Origin: Nageia nagi
Lineage: Eukaryota; Pinophyta
Reading direction: 5' to 3'
Length of the DNA: 64,000 nucleotides
Assembly (NCBI GenBank): GCA_050084985.1
Contig: JBITNC010000001.1
Location: forward strand, 130,448,001-130,512,000
A model generated the notes under the pieces. That model saw nothing but the letters and a program-made list of their open reading frames with translations, made no database searches and was not told where the DNA came from. How positions within the stretch are numbered: the stretch's first letter is position 1; the number at the start of each line of letters is the position of its first letter. Position numbers and translations under genes: made by a program. Positions 24,288 through 36,789 of the stretch are shown piece by piece.

Positions 24288-24928
24288 TGTAGATGGTAAA
24301 TAATGCGATTAATGCAAATGGGGTTGATTAATGCACTATTTCTCTACTTTGTAAATATTGATGCATATATCAAAAATATGGTAATAACATATAGCAATAA
24401 TGTAGTAGTATTTAATTATATTCTATATTCATTATGTTAATCATAAAATGCATAAAAGATAAGCATTCATTCATGAATAAGTACGCCATCGATGTCCTAG
24501 AATTGACACATTGTTAGTGTTGTAAGATAAGTGAAATTACAAACATGAACAAGAATGTAGCAATGAGGGAATTAGTGATTAATCAAATTATGAATTTACA
24601 TGCAAAATTACAGAATAATAGATGCATACTATAGATAGATAAAGCAAGTTGCAATTCTTCAAATGATCTTCAATTGATAATTCTTGTATTAGCTTGAAAT
24701 GACTATTAGCCCATGATTCACTCATGATCTATAGGTCATCAAATGATGCCTTCATTAATGATACAAGTTTACATGACTTTCATATTTTGACCCCTTGTAC
24801 AATCCACAAGGGTCAAATAAATGGCCTACACCTCTTTTATACATTTTAAATCCCTTTTTACATAATAGTCTATTAAGGGATTAAAATGATTTATTAAATA
24901 CATAAAGGTTCATTTTGAGGTGCCTACA
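24288..24928 (-). repeat. E2 5' LTR (641 bp)
   Basis: Starts TGTAGATGG and ends GCCTACA on the plus strand. It aligns end to end with 13706-14348 and is followed directly by the CATGG target duplication. Confidence 0.9.
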
Positions 24929-25188
24929 CATGGTATGGTCCTTAAACAATATATTTTAAATAGTGGTTTTTATACATGACTACCAAAAATCAAGTTCTAT
25001 CATCTAGGTATACAAATATATTATTTGAAAACTAGACTTTGAGCACTACATTTTTTCACTATTGATCTTTTTCAACATTCCATGTCTAAGTGCTTAAAAT
25101 TTTTAGATTAATTATGACTAAACTTAAAAAATAAATAAAAACATTCACTTTTTAACCATAAAGTGGACCCAACTTCTTACATTGACCC

Positions 25189-26640
25189 TAAAACTATTGA
25201 AGAGCATTTGTATCTAACTTAAGGAAAAATCATGGGTTAAAATTGTTATTGTAATCAAGGAGGATAAGAATGATATAAAGGGTTGAATCAATCAATACAA
25301 ATGAAAAATGGCCCAAATGAAAATAATTAGTTTGTTTGAGAAAGGTAACAACATTGTTAAGTGTCAACTTGATCTGACCTACATGGAAAAGGCTCAAGAA
25401 GTCTTATTTTAATTTTTTTTCCTAATTTTTATTTGATTTAATTAGAGATCACTATGTAGGAATTTTTGGAAATTTTCATACTAAAAAATTTCAAGTGGTA
25501 TTGGCTCTTTTTGAGAATGGTTTGATCTTAATCAAAATAGAGATCCTCGTATCTTTAGTTTATTAGAAAACATGGAAGGGTTTAAAAAGATGAAAACATA
25601 TTGATAACTTAGTATAGAATTTAAACATATTCATTATTAATATGAAACAAATATTTAACAAGTGTTAATGAGGCTAAAATATGATGAGGTATTAAAATAA
25701 TATATTCTCAATACTCCTTTTTTGGATATTACAATTATTCCTCTATCACAACCCTCCAAGATGTCTATAAAAAATGATATTGATGAAATTTGAGTTTGAA
25801 ATAATGATTGTGATAAATAAATGAATCAATCAATGATGGAGAAATTGTTTTTTCTTGGCTAATGTATGTAAATATATAAATATAGTATCTATGGCTAATA
25901 TTGGATTCAAGGAATTAACCTTTCTTACCATTAGCAATGATTCACTTCAAGTATTCTAATCATGTTTGTGGATTTCACCATATGCACCCTTTGTACATGT
26001 TCATAATGTGTATTACCTTTAATTCCATTCAAGTATATATATATTTGGTAGGGATACAATTGATTCCAAAGCATTTCTACTATTATTGTTCACATCCATA
26101 ACCCTAGTGGAGTTACTTTAAAAGTTGAGAACATCAAAAAAGTCTTATTTAAGTTAGATAGATTCTCTCAGGAGTATCAAGGTTATTTATGTGAATTCAA
26201 AGAAAAATAATAATTTTTATAACCTTTTCTAGTAACCTTAAATCCTCATAGATAGACATATATAGATAAAAGTGATTGGCAAAGTTAATTTAATTAACTC
26301 ATTTTGAATTATTAAAAAAAAAACTAGGGGAAAGATTTATACTTAGAAATCACTTTTAAGAATTAAAAATATTAAAAAATTTAAATACTATCTATATTAC
26401 ATATCATAAAATCCAAATAAGAGAGTAAATATTTTTGTATAAAACTACCTCATATAATTATTTGCTTAATCTAAATTTTTCTAAAGAAGGACTAGTTCTA
26501 CACTCCCATGGATGATGCTTGTAAAAATAAGCTAAATTTTCCTTGAGAATATTTTTAAACATTTGTTCAAAATAATATATAGCCAAAAATAAATAAAAAA
26601 TGTATTTAAAGGATCAAGGTTAGGGTGCCTTCTTCATAAG
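25189..26640. other. intergenic or decayed 3' end of G4
   Basis: No recognised coding sequence. It lies downstream of the G4 integrase and could hold its 3' UTR and LTR, but I found no LTR pair. Confidence 0.35.
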
Positions 26641-27960
26641 TATATCCTTAATTTTGTTTTCATTGATACTTCAAGGGTAAAACTTCTTAATATGGTTGAT
26701 GTTTTTCAGAATAGATAAAATAGTTACCATACTATTAGATATCATGTAAGTATTATTGGATACCTCTTTGAAGATCTTCTAAGGTCCAAGCCAAAGAGTA
26801 TTTAACTTTTGATATTTTCCCTTGTCTTAATGCCTTTATCCCATAACCATACTTTTTCTCCAACTTCAAAATATCTATTGTGAGCATATTGGTCAAAGTA
26901 TTTTTTTATTTTTCTCTTAATTTTTTATCTCATTATTCAAAGCAATCTCCTTATTATCTTATAATTCTAAAAGTTTAAAATGATAGTTAATTAGTATCTC
27001 CTCTTGTTCTATTTTTTCTAGCAATTTCAAACAAGAAACCTTCAGTTGGAAAAGAACTACTGCTTGATTATACACCAAATACAAGGGCACATACTTCATG
27101 GATTATTTTAGGATTATCCTATCTACCCATAGTGTGAAGTTCAACTGATTATGTTAATTCTTTTTATTTAAGTGAATAATCCTTGTAACAATTATCCTAG
27201 TGCTCTTGTTGGAAGATTCTGCCAAACCATTACCTTAGGGATAGTAATCTAACATAAATTGAATTTCCACATTATATTCTAATGCATTATTGGTTATTTT
27301 TGTTGAATCAAAATATATATAAATATAAATAACTATGCTCATTAGAACTCCAAATCTTGAGTAGATATTTTCTCCAAACCATAAGTTATGAACCCTAAGG
27401 TTGCTCTCCAAGTAGGGATCACTTCTACCCATTTAGTGAAGTAGTCTATTATTATAAGGATGAAAATGTGTCCTTTTCTTGAATTTGTATTTATAGTTAT
27501 GATAAATTAAATACCCCATTTGGTGAAGGATGCATCAACTATTATAGTCTTTAGAACAGTTATTTTGAATTTTTCTCTTCCTAAAAATCTTTAGAATTCA
27601 AAATAAATTTACACATAAGTAATGCAATCTTGAAATAATTTTAACTAATAGTATATTTATATTATAATTTTTTAGGTGGTTGTTATTGGATTTAAGTGAC
27701 CACCACATACACCATCATGAAATTCCTTGAGCATTATTCAATGTTGTTAGTGTCAATACACCTAAGAAGAAAACTAGAAAGAATATTTGCTTGTAAGAAA
27801 TACTTTCTTGATTTTATTTGTAATGCACTTTTTATGTTTGATGATATGTTAATTGTATTTTATTTTATCTTTAAGTTTTCTATAATATCATCAAACTAAT
27901 TTATATATGAAGTTATCATTAGCACTTTTAGGAATCATTCATCTATCATTTTGTCTCCAT
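26641..27960 (-). pseudogene. G4 integrase, decayed
   Basis: Minus-strand frames near 27230-27180 read FMLDYYP then GNGLAES, the integrase core around the catalytic Glu. They continue with FTLWVDRI and a C-terminal domain at about 26740-26900 reading KGKYQKLNTLWLGP and IFKEVSNNTYMIS. The upstream core and zinc part (27450-27960) are too decayed to read. Many stops. Confidence 0.7.
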
Positions 27961-27989
27961 CTTTTGATTTTTCTTGAAATTATGAATAA

Positions 27990-29200
27990 TCTTCAATGGG
28001 GGATATATTATCTATCAATTAAAATAGAATATTTCCTATAATATGGTTTAATAGCTTGAAAATCAAATCATATATTTGTACTTTCACCATCCATGATCTT
28101 CATATTACACAAATCTCTTGATTACTCAACATAGTTTTGACTACTAGGTATAACATAAATAACTTTTCTAATTCCTTATGATATAGACTTTGAAATTTTT
28201 ACTACTTTAATCATAGTAAATGCTTTCTTTTCCAAAAATGAATACTTATCTTCTATTTATTTAATGTATGACTCATGAATGCAATAATATTCTCTTATCC
28301 TACATCATTTATCTAAGTATTGCATTGACCATATACTTTAACACATAAGTGTAAATTTGAAAAGGTTTTTTGAAATTTGGTTGTACAATGATTGGAGCAC
28401 TAAGCATATCTTATTTGATGTTTTTGAATGCAATTTTTTCTTCATGATTACACTTTAATTTGTTGTTATGTTTCATCATTTTACTCATAGGAAAAACTAT
28501 TTCTACAAAATTAGGCACAAATCTCTTTAAAAAGTTTATCTTAATAAAAAAATATTATAAGGATTTATTACTTGTGGGGAGTGGTATATTTATAATGAAA
28601 TATATTCTCTATAGATCAATCTTAGTGCCTTCGTTAGATATGATATGCCTAAATAGTTTTCCTTCCATTACTTCAAATATTAACTTTTTAGGATGAAGAT
28701 ATATGTTGAATTATCTATACTTGTTTATAACTCCTACATGATTGAGGTGATCTTCTCTTTTCTTAGAAAACATTAGCATGTCATCAAGATAAACCATGAT
28801 TATGTTTTTTATAAGATATAAAATCATTATTTATGGCTCTTTGAAAGTTTACTTCAACATTGCTTAATGTAAAAGGCATTTTTTTGTAAGCGAATATACC
28901 CCATGGGTAGTAAATGTTATCTTGAATTGGTCTTCATACATCCAAATTTGATTGTTTCCTAAAAATTCATCCAATAGTTGTAATAGATGATCCATCATAG
29001 GCAATTGGTAGTTATCTTTAATCAAAGGAATTTTCAAATTGTTGAAGTCTATACAAATCCTTATCTTGCCATTTTTTCTTTCTTAATGGTGCTATATAAG
29101 TGACCTAGGATGAATGTCTTATATGATAGATAATGTTTTATTGCACCATTTTTTTGAATTCTTTTTTAATCATAGCTTTGATATGGGTGTTAGACCTTTT
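27990..29200 (-). pseudogene. G4 reverse transcriptase and RNase H, decayed
   Basis: At about 28860-29130 the minus strand gives GKIRICIDFNNLK, DNYQLPMMDHLLQLLDEF and FKITFTTHG. Then come FAYKKMPFTLSN and an intact YLDD motif at about 28780-28791, followed by EKREDHL and LHPKKLIFEVMEGKLF (about 28660-28760). RNase H traces (ALLSHTLNK-like) follow to about 28000. RT would be catalytically complete at YLDD, but stops break the frame repeatedly. Confidence 0.75.
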
Positions 29201-29299
29201 GGGATTTTGCTAAAAGGATTTAAAATTATCTTTCAAAGGATAATGTGCTGAAAAAATATATTTTTTGAATGATAGTCTAATCAAGAAAGATCTTCCTTC

Positions 29300-29560
29300 C
29301 TATACTAGAATTGAACTTCCTTCCATGTAAAATCTCCACTATCAAAAATGACATAAGGATCTTCTTTGTTGGGAAGGAAACCAATAACATATTCATATCT
29401 TTGATTTTTTCAACTATCCTTATGGTTGTAAAATACATCTTATAACAAGTATCATCACATTCAAAAAATTCAATTTCATCAATTAAGATACTTTTAAAGG
29501 AATGATGTTATCGTTTGCTCCTGAATCAAGAATACAATTGAAACATTTTATATTAGTGAT
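29300..29560 (-). pseudogene. G4 protease, decayed
   Basis: A minus-strand frame reads CILDSGANDNIIPLKV around 29490-29535, an aspartic protease active site with D-S-G intact. The sequence downstream toward RT is unassigned. Confidence 0.6.
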
Positions 29561-30446
29561 CCATAAGTATATGTAGAAAGGAGGAATTTTGAAAATCTTT
29601 TATTATACCATCAAGATTTGATAATATATTGATTTTGCTCTAGTTTTTGTATTTATTTAATTTTTTAAGCATTCACATGCTCAAAATGTTTCTTAATAAC
29701 CTATGGATCTATATGGAGAAATTGCATAATGGAGATGTTTACATTCTTTTTTGATAGATCATTAATGATGTTATATTTCTATGGTCTAGATTCTCTCCTT
29801 GAGGTTTTATCTTATTGTGCTTTATTTTACACTACGGACTTTCTTTTTATTTATGGTAAAACTCTTTGTTATGCTATATATTATGTTTGAGGTTGGAATT
29901 GGGATTGCATTTGAGGTTGAATCCTTCCCTATGCTCAAGTCATAGCAACTAGTCATTGAGCGAATACTTGTGATAATAGTTCACTTTCCTGATAAAACTA
30001 TGTTACTTCATTTTAATTAAGTTATTATGAATAATTAGATGTTTATTGATCACTATAATTAGTATCAGTAAACAATGTTTCATTTTACAAAAACATAGAT
30101 CATGAATTATAGCCATAACCACATAGTTATTCAAATTATGCTCAAATTTGTAGATATTAGAGTATATATTATTTGAAGAAGATTCACTTTTATCCAAGAG
30201 TATTGGTATAATTTATTTGATATCATTATTATCTCCCCTATTTTTCTCTATAAGTTTTTTGAAACCTTGATTTGGGTAAAAACCTTATCGAGGATTCTGA
30301 TTTTTCTTAATAACAAATTTTGTTATTTTCCTTAACATCTTATTTTGTATCTTTTTTATTGTTTGCATATACTTTCTATATCTTCTCACCTTTGGTTATG
30401 TTAACCAATTTTTCTTATCATAAGTGATAACTTAGTTTTTTTGGAT
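29561..30446. other. decayed sequence upstream of G4 pol
   Basis: This is where G4 gag should be. A 64-codon minus frame (30003-30197) shows no Gag feature. Nothing else is recognised. Confidence 0.35.
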
Positions 30447-30890
30447 GTGTAAAGACTTAAGGTTATTTTTCTTACAACCTTTCCCATACTTGAATTAAGT
30501 AGTTGCTCCACTAGCTCAAGTAAGCAATCACTTAAGGTTCATAACTTAGCTAAAGTATGCTTGCTAAAGTTATTAAAGTTATAAGTAGGGTAGTAATATA
30601 TTTTACACAAGTAACTTCACACTAATTTTATTAATTTCTTCATAACTTTTTTATCTTTTCCTGGTACGTGTAAAGACTTATATTCATTTTTTCATAACTT
30701 TCCTTGCCCTTGAGTTAAGTATTTGTTCCACTATCTCCAATCAAGTAAAAAATCACTTAATGTTTCTAACTTAGCTGAATTATTCTTTCTTAAGTTATTC
30801 AAGTTACAAGTGGTAAGTTATATGCTCTATGTAAGTGACATTACACTTAGTTCACTTAGTTCTGATCTATGAATAGTTAGTTCCTTTAAT
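30447..30890. repeat. 221-bp tandem duplication
   Basis: Two diverged copies are marked by GTGTAAAGACTTA at 30447 and 30668 and by 'ttgagttaagta...gttccacta' in each. Function unknown. Confidence 0.7.
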
Positions 30891-33748
30891 GAAGTCCTAT
30901 GTTGTGTAGCTTTCTTAACACCTCATACTTTCTTCACTAACTTAAATGCTACTTAATTTTTAAGTTTGCAAAAAAGATAACATAATTCAATTATAGAATA
31001 TTAATTATTGAATATATTGAAATCCATTCTCTAACTTAAACAAGTACCAAAAGAATAAGCATGCATAAGTGATATGAAAAAGAGACTTTCTTATTATTGC
31101 TTGAAATTTCAATTACAACTTTTAAAATCCAAAGAGAGTTACAAATGAGGCTTTCATGATTTTAATTAAAATCTTAATTACATCATCTCAAAATTTGGCT
31201 AAGTCTAAAATAGCCATCTTTGAAAAATAACTAAGTGTAAAACATAAATGTTGAAAAATTTTCTAACTATAGAATTTAAGGGGAGAAAAAGTTTGTAACA
31301 CCCTTAATTGCATTTACAAAAATATCCATAAGAAAATTCTCTCAATTGATTCTTAGAGGAGAAATTAAGACCATCATTTCAGCTATTTTATCATTAATAT
31401 CTCCACTTGAAAAACTACATGCTTTGTCTTGTCCTTCTAACAACCCTCTATACTGACAAATCAGTTACCCAATAGTACAATTTTTTATCCTTTAATAGAC
31501 CATATTTAGTTGCAAAATCCATGAAATAAAATGATCATAAGATTCTATGGTTGTATCTTCTATGTCTTTAGATTTTAATTTTTCTGCAAAAGTTCTTTTA
31601 GTTGTTGTTGAATATCATCATCATTTCTCCATGTCCCAGCTTCACCTAGAGTTGAATTATTGGTTAAATAAATGATATTAATTTTATTTATACACCATAA
31701 ATGATTTATCTTTAAAATTAGTACACTTAAGCTTTGGATTAACTAACTAATAAAAAAGGAATGAGGATTCTCTATAAAAATTGATTACCCTTTCATTGTT
31801 AATTTCTTCATATTTGATATTGGCAATATTTTCCACCTTGATTTCCTATTGATCTGCATATTTGTTGATATCACCATTAACCTCGAAAAGCTAAAAATTG
31901 ATGCCATCAAGATAAATCAGAATGTGATAGGCTTTAGGGAAGATTATGGTATCCTTTTCAATTAATATTTCAATTCTTTCTTCTAACTTGCAACCTCTTT
32001 TATACTTGAATTTTAGATCTTCCTTATTAGTACCTAAGTCCTTAAATTCTTGGAATTTCTTTTTCATACATTTCACCTCTCTCTTCAACTTGTTAACTTC
32101 TAACTCTTTCTCTTGAGCTAATGTTGTTACATTTTTAGTTCCTTAATCAATAATATATATATTTGACTCAATCCCTAGTGGCCCAATGTCATATTAAATA
32201 GTGCTAACATTAACTTGCCTCTTGTCTCTTAGCTTTCTAAAATTGGTAATAATTTTATTTACCCATAATGTCTCCTCTCTGAATTCTACTATGCTTTGCA
32301 ATTTTCTAATAATTAGTTCTACCTCTTCTATTGCTTTTGCATTTGCCTATCTCTTGTAATCATTACTAACCTCTTCAAGCCTTTTCAAATATGCATCAAT
32401 ATTTATATTCTTCAAAAACTTATCAAAGTAAAAAATTTCTTATCATGTTCATCCTTCCTCCTATTCTTCCATATCTCTTCATTTTCCTCCTTATCATCAT
32501 CACCATCACCTTTGGGTACTTTAGGTGTTTGTTTGGAGGGGGTCTTGTGAGAGCTAGAAATCTTTTATGAAGTGGATCCCTTCTTAGTTTTAGATCTTAT
32601 TGATTACCAACCCACTGTATAAGATAATCCATTTTTTTCTTATTGAAATGGGATTTCTGAGGGGTTCTCTTCTTATTGATAATATTCTAGAGTCAAAGAT
32701 GAATAACTACTATGTAATTCTAAACTAGAAGCAACAATAGGAGTGGCAACATTTTGCTTTATTTCCCCTACCTTTTTAAAGTTGACGACCTTGACAAATA
32801 CATTGATCCCTTATTCAAGAGTATCTATTTATGGTCCTACATCATGATGTTTAGTAAGGACTTCATCATCCTATTCTTCATTTTATTTTTCATCATCATC
32901 TTCTTCCTCCTTATCACTGCAACTTCTCAATCCATCATCATCATCACTACAACTCCTCGATCCATTATCATCATCACTTCCATGCCTTGACTAATCATTA
33001 TTTGAACTACTTAAACTTTTTGAAGAGCTACCAATGGACTCAAATTGAGTCTTAGCATACTCAATGAGTTATTTTTTTGGTATTCCTAGAGCTAAACTTT
33101 GGATGGGAGTAATTAAGATTTTAAATACATTTACTCCTTCCATTGAGCCAAATTGATCAAAACTAAGCTCCTTTGTAAAATCTTGATCATTTGATTGTTC
33201 ATCCTCATTTTTTTGGGGTAAACTCTCATGTATATTATCTTTAGTAGCTTTCTTCTTCTCCCTCTCCTCCTGGATAATTTGTTTGGAGATCTTTTGAATT
33301 TCCATTTTTGAACAAATATTCCAATATCTTTCAATCATTCCATGAGAATAGTGTTTATAAGAAGTATGAAATCTTTGAAAAAATTTATCAACTACTCCCA
33401 CATGGTCATAATGGGTCTTTAATGCATGATATTCAAAACCATATCCCTCTCTCTTGGATTTAATTATCTTGGCCTTCAATTAGTTATTGCAACTATAGTA
33501 ACCACAAGTTATAGGCATCTTCATAAACACTTCTTTCTTTTTGAGATAGTGAGGAATTTTAAGAGGGGCTACATTGACACAGTAGAATCTAATATATGAA
33601 TTGTCTAAGTTTTATAGATAAAAATATACATATATTTTCAAGAAATCTACAAATTCTAGCAAAATTCTAGTCACATGATTTACTCCTTTGAGTTGCTTTA
33701 TAATGGCAAACTCCCACTCATCTATTCACATCTGAATGTAACTCCATT

Positions 33749-34718
33749 TGGGTAAGTGCAAGAAGATGAGTCCCACTTTGGAGGAAGTCTTTAGAACTAC
33801 TAGGTTTTTTTATTTTTTAATAAATTTTTTTTTTTTAGAATTATGATAACAAAATATATATGCATAATTTGTATACAATTTTTCATAAGTTAAACATAAA
33901 AATAAATTAAAAATGATAAGTTTAGGTCAAATTATGCTTGTTAAATATGCATACTTTTTCATACGATAATCATAACCAATAAAAAATAAAATATTCATGA
34001 AAAAATAAGATAAAAATATCCTCCACAATCTTTAGTTTCTTATGTATCTTTACCTAAAAGGATTTAAAAAAAATATTTTAATTTAGGTCTAATTATGCTT
34101 ATCGGACACGACACGATGGGGTATGGTCCTAAAATTGTATTTTTTAAATAGTGGGTTTTGTATTTATTTTATAACTTTTTATATTTTTTTTATAATTGTA
34201 AAAAACATATGTGAACAATCTACATACAATTCTTCAGAATTTAAAAAATAAAACAAACTAAAAATGATAAGTTTAGGTCAAAGTATGCTTTTTGGAAATA
34301 AGCACTTTTCGAAATGATAATTAGGGCCAATAAAAAATAAAATATTCATGAAACAATTACAAAGAAATATCCTCAACAATCTTTAGTATCTTTATCCAAA
34401 AGAATTTTAAAAAATATTTTAATTTAGATTCAATTTTTCTTGTTGGACACAATGGGGTATGATCCTAAAACTATATTTTTTAAACAATGGCTTTTAAACA
34501 TGCCTATCAAATACTAATTTCTATCATCTAGGTATTAGAATAAATTTACATATTTGAAAAGTAAACTTTGATAACTACATTGTTACCTAGTTGGCATTTT
34601 TCAAAACTTGGCCTCTAAGTGCTTCAAATTGTGAGATCAAGTATGACCAAACTTGAAAATAAGGGAAAACACTTCTACTTTTTGGCCAATAGTGGGACTC
34701 ATCTTCTTGTACTTACCT
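33749..34718. mobile_element. T1: MITE-like inverted-repeat element
   Basis: 970 bp with 27-bp terminal inverted repeats, 26 of 27 matching (33751-33777 and 34691-34717; GGTAAGTGCAAGAAGATGAG on the left). It is flanked by a 3-bp duplication ATT (33746-33748, 34719-34721). The empty site can be read in ORF-A copy 2 at 39376-39390 (ACTCCATTCCTCTTC), which fixes the boundaries. No transposase frame. The superfamily is uncertain: a 3-bp duplication fits CACTA or Harbinger groups, but the ends do not start CACTA. Confidence 0.85.
33800..34490. repeat. tandem duplication of about 340 bp inside T1
   Basis: Markers ATGATAAGTTTAGGTCAAA (33913, 34264) and GGGGTATGGTCC/GGGGTATGATCC (34118, 34454) recur 336-351 bp apart. 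The same sequence surrounds the E2 insertion at 13412-13705 and 24934-25060. Confidence 0.75.
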
Positions 34719-35146
34719 ATTCCTCTTCCTTAATTTTATTTAGGGTAAGCCATATAAATTATTACTTTCCTTTTAAAAATGACCTCTTTGATACCATGAG
34801 CTAAAGGTCAATGTTTTCCTTTCAACAACAAAAAAATAAGGTGGTAAGACATATAAAACAAGGTCTTTATTCTCTTCACTTCACTCAATTGATGGATCAT
34901 ACCATCACCAATAACTTGGGTCCATTTAATTATCTTCCCTTTATTTTATTGCATAAAAAAAATCAAATATGTATTTCTCAAAATGAATGTCTAAGGATTT
35001 TCCTATAATTTTGCATAGTAAATTAATGGTTTTATTTGTAGTATCCTAGAATAAGCATATCTATGATTTCATTACTACTTAATGAGCCAAACCATGGTGC
35101 TATGATTTTAGCTAAGATCTCATATGGTCACTTGCTCTATGCTTGG

Positions 35147-35961
35147 TGTTGATATGTGTTTTGGTATCACCTAGGGTTTTACTCTAAATGAACTAAAAGC
35201 ATATAAACATATATTTTATGATTTACCTAAGCTAATTAACTAAAATAAATATACATGAATAAGGAAATAACAATAGTTTGGTAAGAGAATAATGAAATTA
35301 CATTGATATAAATATGTAAAATGAACTACACACACTAAAGAGAAAGGAATGTAGTGAAAGATAAATACCTATGTGTCCTTACCTATGTTGAGGTTGAGGA
35401 TATGGTGAACAAACTTGTTGAAGAGTAGTGATCTTTCTACATGAACACCAAGGTAAAATATAAAAGAAACACCAGTGTAGGAGTGGATCTCTGAGAGCTC
35501 AACATGTGTGCAAATATTATTTTGGGCATGAATATTCCTAAAGAATGAGGTTCACTAATAAGTATCAATGAAAATAGACATGACAATATGTTAAATTGAG
35601 CATATGATCATGAAAGTGGATAATAAATATTCACTCGAGTGATAACATGATTTTAGTCTCAATAGATGGTGTTTAGAAATACCCAATAGTAGGGTACTAA
35701 TTATCAAGATATAATCTTCACATCATGCTCTTCCTAGGTTAGATATATTTACATCTATATTAGGTGTGATTCACCATTTGACCCCTTGAATATTGGTTGA
35801 AGTCATCTTAGTATACTTAACATAAAACATACAAATACAACCTAAGAAATATGTGATAATAAGGTAAAATATGACTTAAATGTGATTAAATATGATTAAA
35901 TATATGTGTAAAGTTTCACCTAAGTGGGGCCATATTAAAGAGACCACTTTTAGTATCAACA
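35147..35961 (-). repeat. LTR of the G1 family (815 bp), element G6
   Basis: TGTTGA...TCAACA ends, the same length as the G1 3' LTR, with shared phrases (for example 'gaaagataaatacctatgtgt' and the terminal 30 bp). On the minus strand a clean polypurine tract AAAGGGGGCCATT (35962-35974) directly precedes it, so it is a 3' LTR. Its left end lies exactly where ORF-A copy 1 stops matching copy 2 (35146), so it inserted into copy 1. The matching 5' LTR was not found in the window. Confidence 0.8.
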
Positions 35962-36785
35962 AATGGCCCCCTTTACAAGTATAATGAAATTGAATCTTTA
36001 AATAACATTATGCTTGGAATGGAAGTAAAGGTAAAGAGAAGAAAAATTTGATACTTCTTTGATTTAGTTATTTGGATCATCAAGGATTTGTTGATGTATA
36101 TTTCCCCTCACTTTTCCTTAGTTGTGATATGTAATGACTTGCATGTAGTAGAATCAACCAAGAGCAAATAATGAAACCTAAAAATGAGAGGCACACACTT
36201 CTAGGTATATATATGATTGTTAACTCTTAAAATATATAACATTTAATAGTAAGAGAAAATATCATAGCATTTCATAAAATGATATATAAATTATGAAGCA
36301 AGGATGAAATTAATATAATATGCATACATCATCTTAAGAATACTAAATCTAGAAGCACTCAATGTTTCATTCTTATATGGATACATAAGATATTATGATA
36401 AAGGTGTGTCCACATCATCATCGGGTACATGCCCTATTCCTAGATGGAACATATTTAATCATAACTATATATGTTAACATTATCATGAGGTACATATGCC
36501 ATTCTTATAAGGAACACATGAATCAAGGAAAATGACATGGTGATGGTTAGTTGAGATCTAACTGAAAAAGGTAATAAATACATGGCTGGTTTAAATATTT
36601 CCTAAGCATGTTGTGTGATATATCATTCATCATCATGAGTTACATGCCCTATCATTAGATATTGATATGAGATGTATAGTCATCATCATGAGGTACGTAC
36701 CCCATTCTTAGATGTGATTTAGGAGTGATGGCTAGTTGAGACGCAACCAACAAAGGTGACTCAATGATGAAATATTTGAATATTT
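35962..36785 (-). other. G6 3' untranslated region
   Basis: Noncoding. It starts with the polypurine tract and resembles 2278-3000 of G1, including recurring phrases such as 'gatggttagttgag' and 'caaccaacaaaggt', plus a repeated 'catcatgaggtacatgcccta' phrase near 36415, 36485, 36630 and 36690. Confidence 0.6.
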
Positions 36786-36789
36786 CCTA

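Larger units (their letters stand above)
13706..24928 (-). mobile_element. E2: LTR retrotransposon (largely noncoding, gypsy-related)
   Basis: Two LTRs (13706-14348, 24288-24928) with TGTAGA...CTACA ends are flanked by a perfect 5-bp target duplication CATGG (13701-13705 and 24929-24933). The polypurine tract beside the left LTR and the primer-site candidate beside the right LTR both point to the minus strand. Without the nested copia element it is about 6.1 kb. It has only gag-like remnants (22782-23126, perhaps 23436-23753) and no protease, RT or integrase, so it was probably non-autonomous. LTR identity is about 88% by eye. The empty site can be read inside T1 near 34105-34125, where the same host repeat lacks the element. 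Confidence 0.9.
12838..25188. mobile_element. T2: inverted-repeat (MITE-like) element holding E2
   Basis: The right end (25161-25188) reads AGTGGACCCAACTTCTTAC, the inverted complement of a left-side motif at 12838-12864 (GCAAGAAGTTGGATCC). The same ends, better preserved, bound element T1 (33749-34718). Sequence flanking the E2 insertion (about 13412-13705 and 24934-25160) matches the inside of T1. Without E2 and its target duplication, T2 would be about 1.1 kb. The left boundary is uncertain, because a second similar motif lies at about 12892 and sequence 12920-13410 has no T1 counterpart. No transposase is present. Confidence 0.45.
26641..29560 (-). mobile_element. G4: decayed Ty3/gypsy element, pol region
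   Basis: Minus-strand remnants run protease, RT, RNase H and integrase across about 2.9 kb. No LTRs could be paired. No RNase H is visible upstream of RT, unlike G2, although the RT sequence resembles that of G2. Confidence 0.75.
31780..35146 (-). pseudogene. ORF-A copy 1: unrecognised element-encoded protein, interrupted
   Basis: A diverged direct copy of 37280-39790 (about 75-80% identical by eye). Minus-strand frames include 33069-33479 (contains GYGFEYHALKTHYDHVGVVD and MIERYWNICSKMEIQKI) and 31891-32088 (Lys/Glu coiled coil, KREVKCMKKKFQEFKDLG ... LEERIEILIEKD). The acidic stretch lies near 32880-32990. It is broken by stops and by MITE T1 (33749-34718), and its N-terminal part is cut off at 35146 where an LTR begins. 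I do not recognise a domain. Conservation of the protein sequence between copies argues that it was once translated. Confidence 0.7.
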
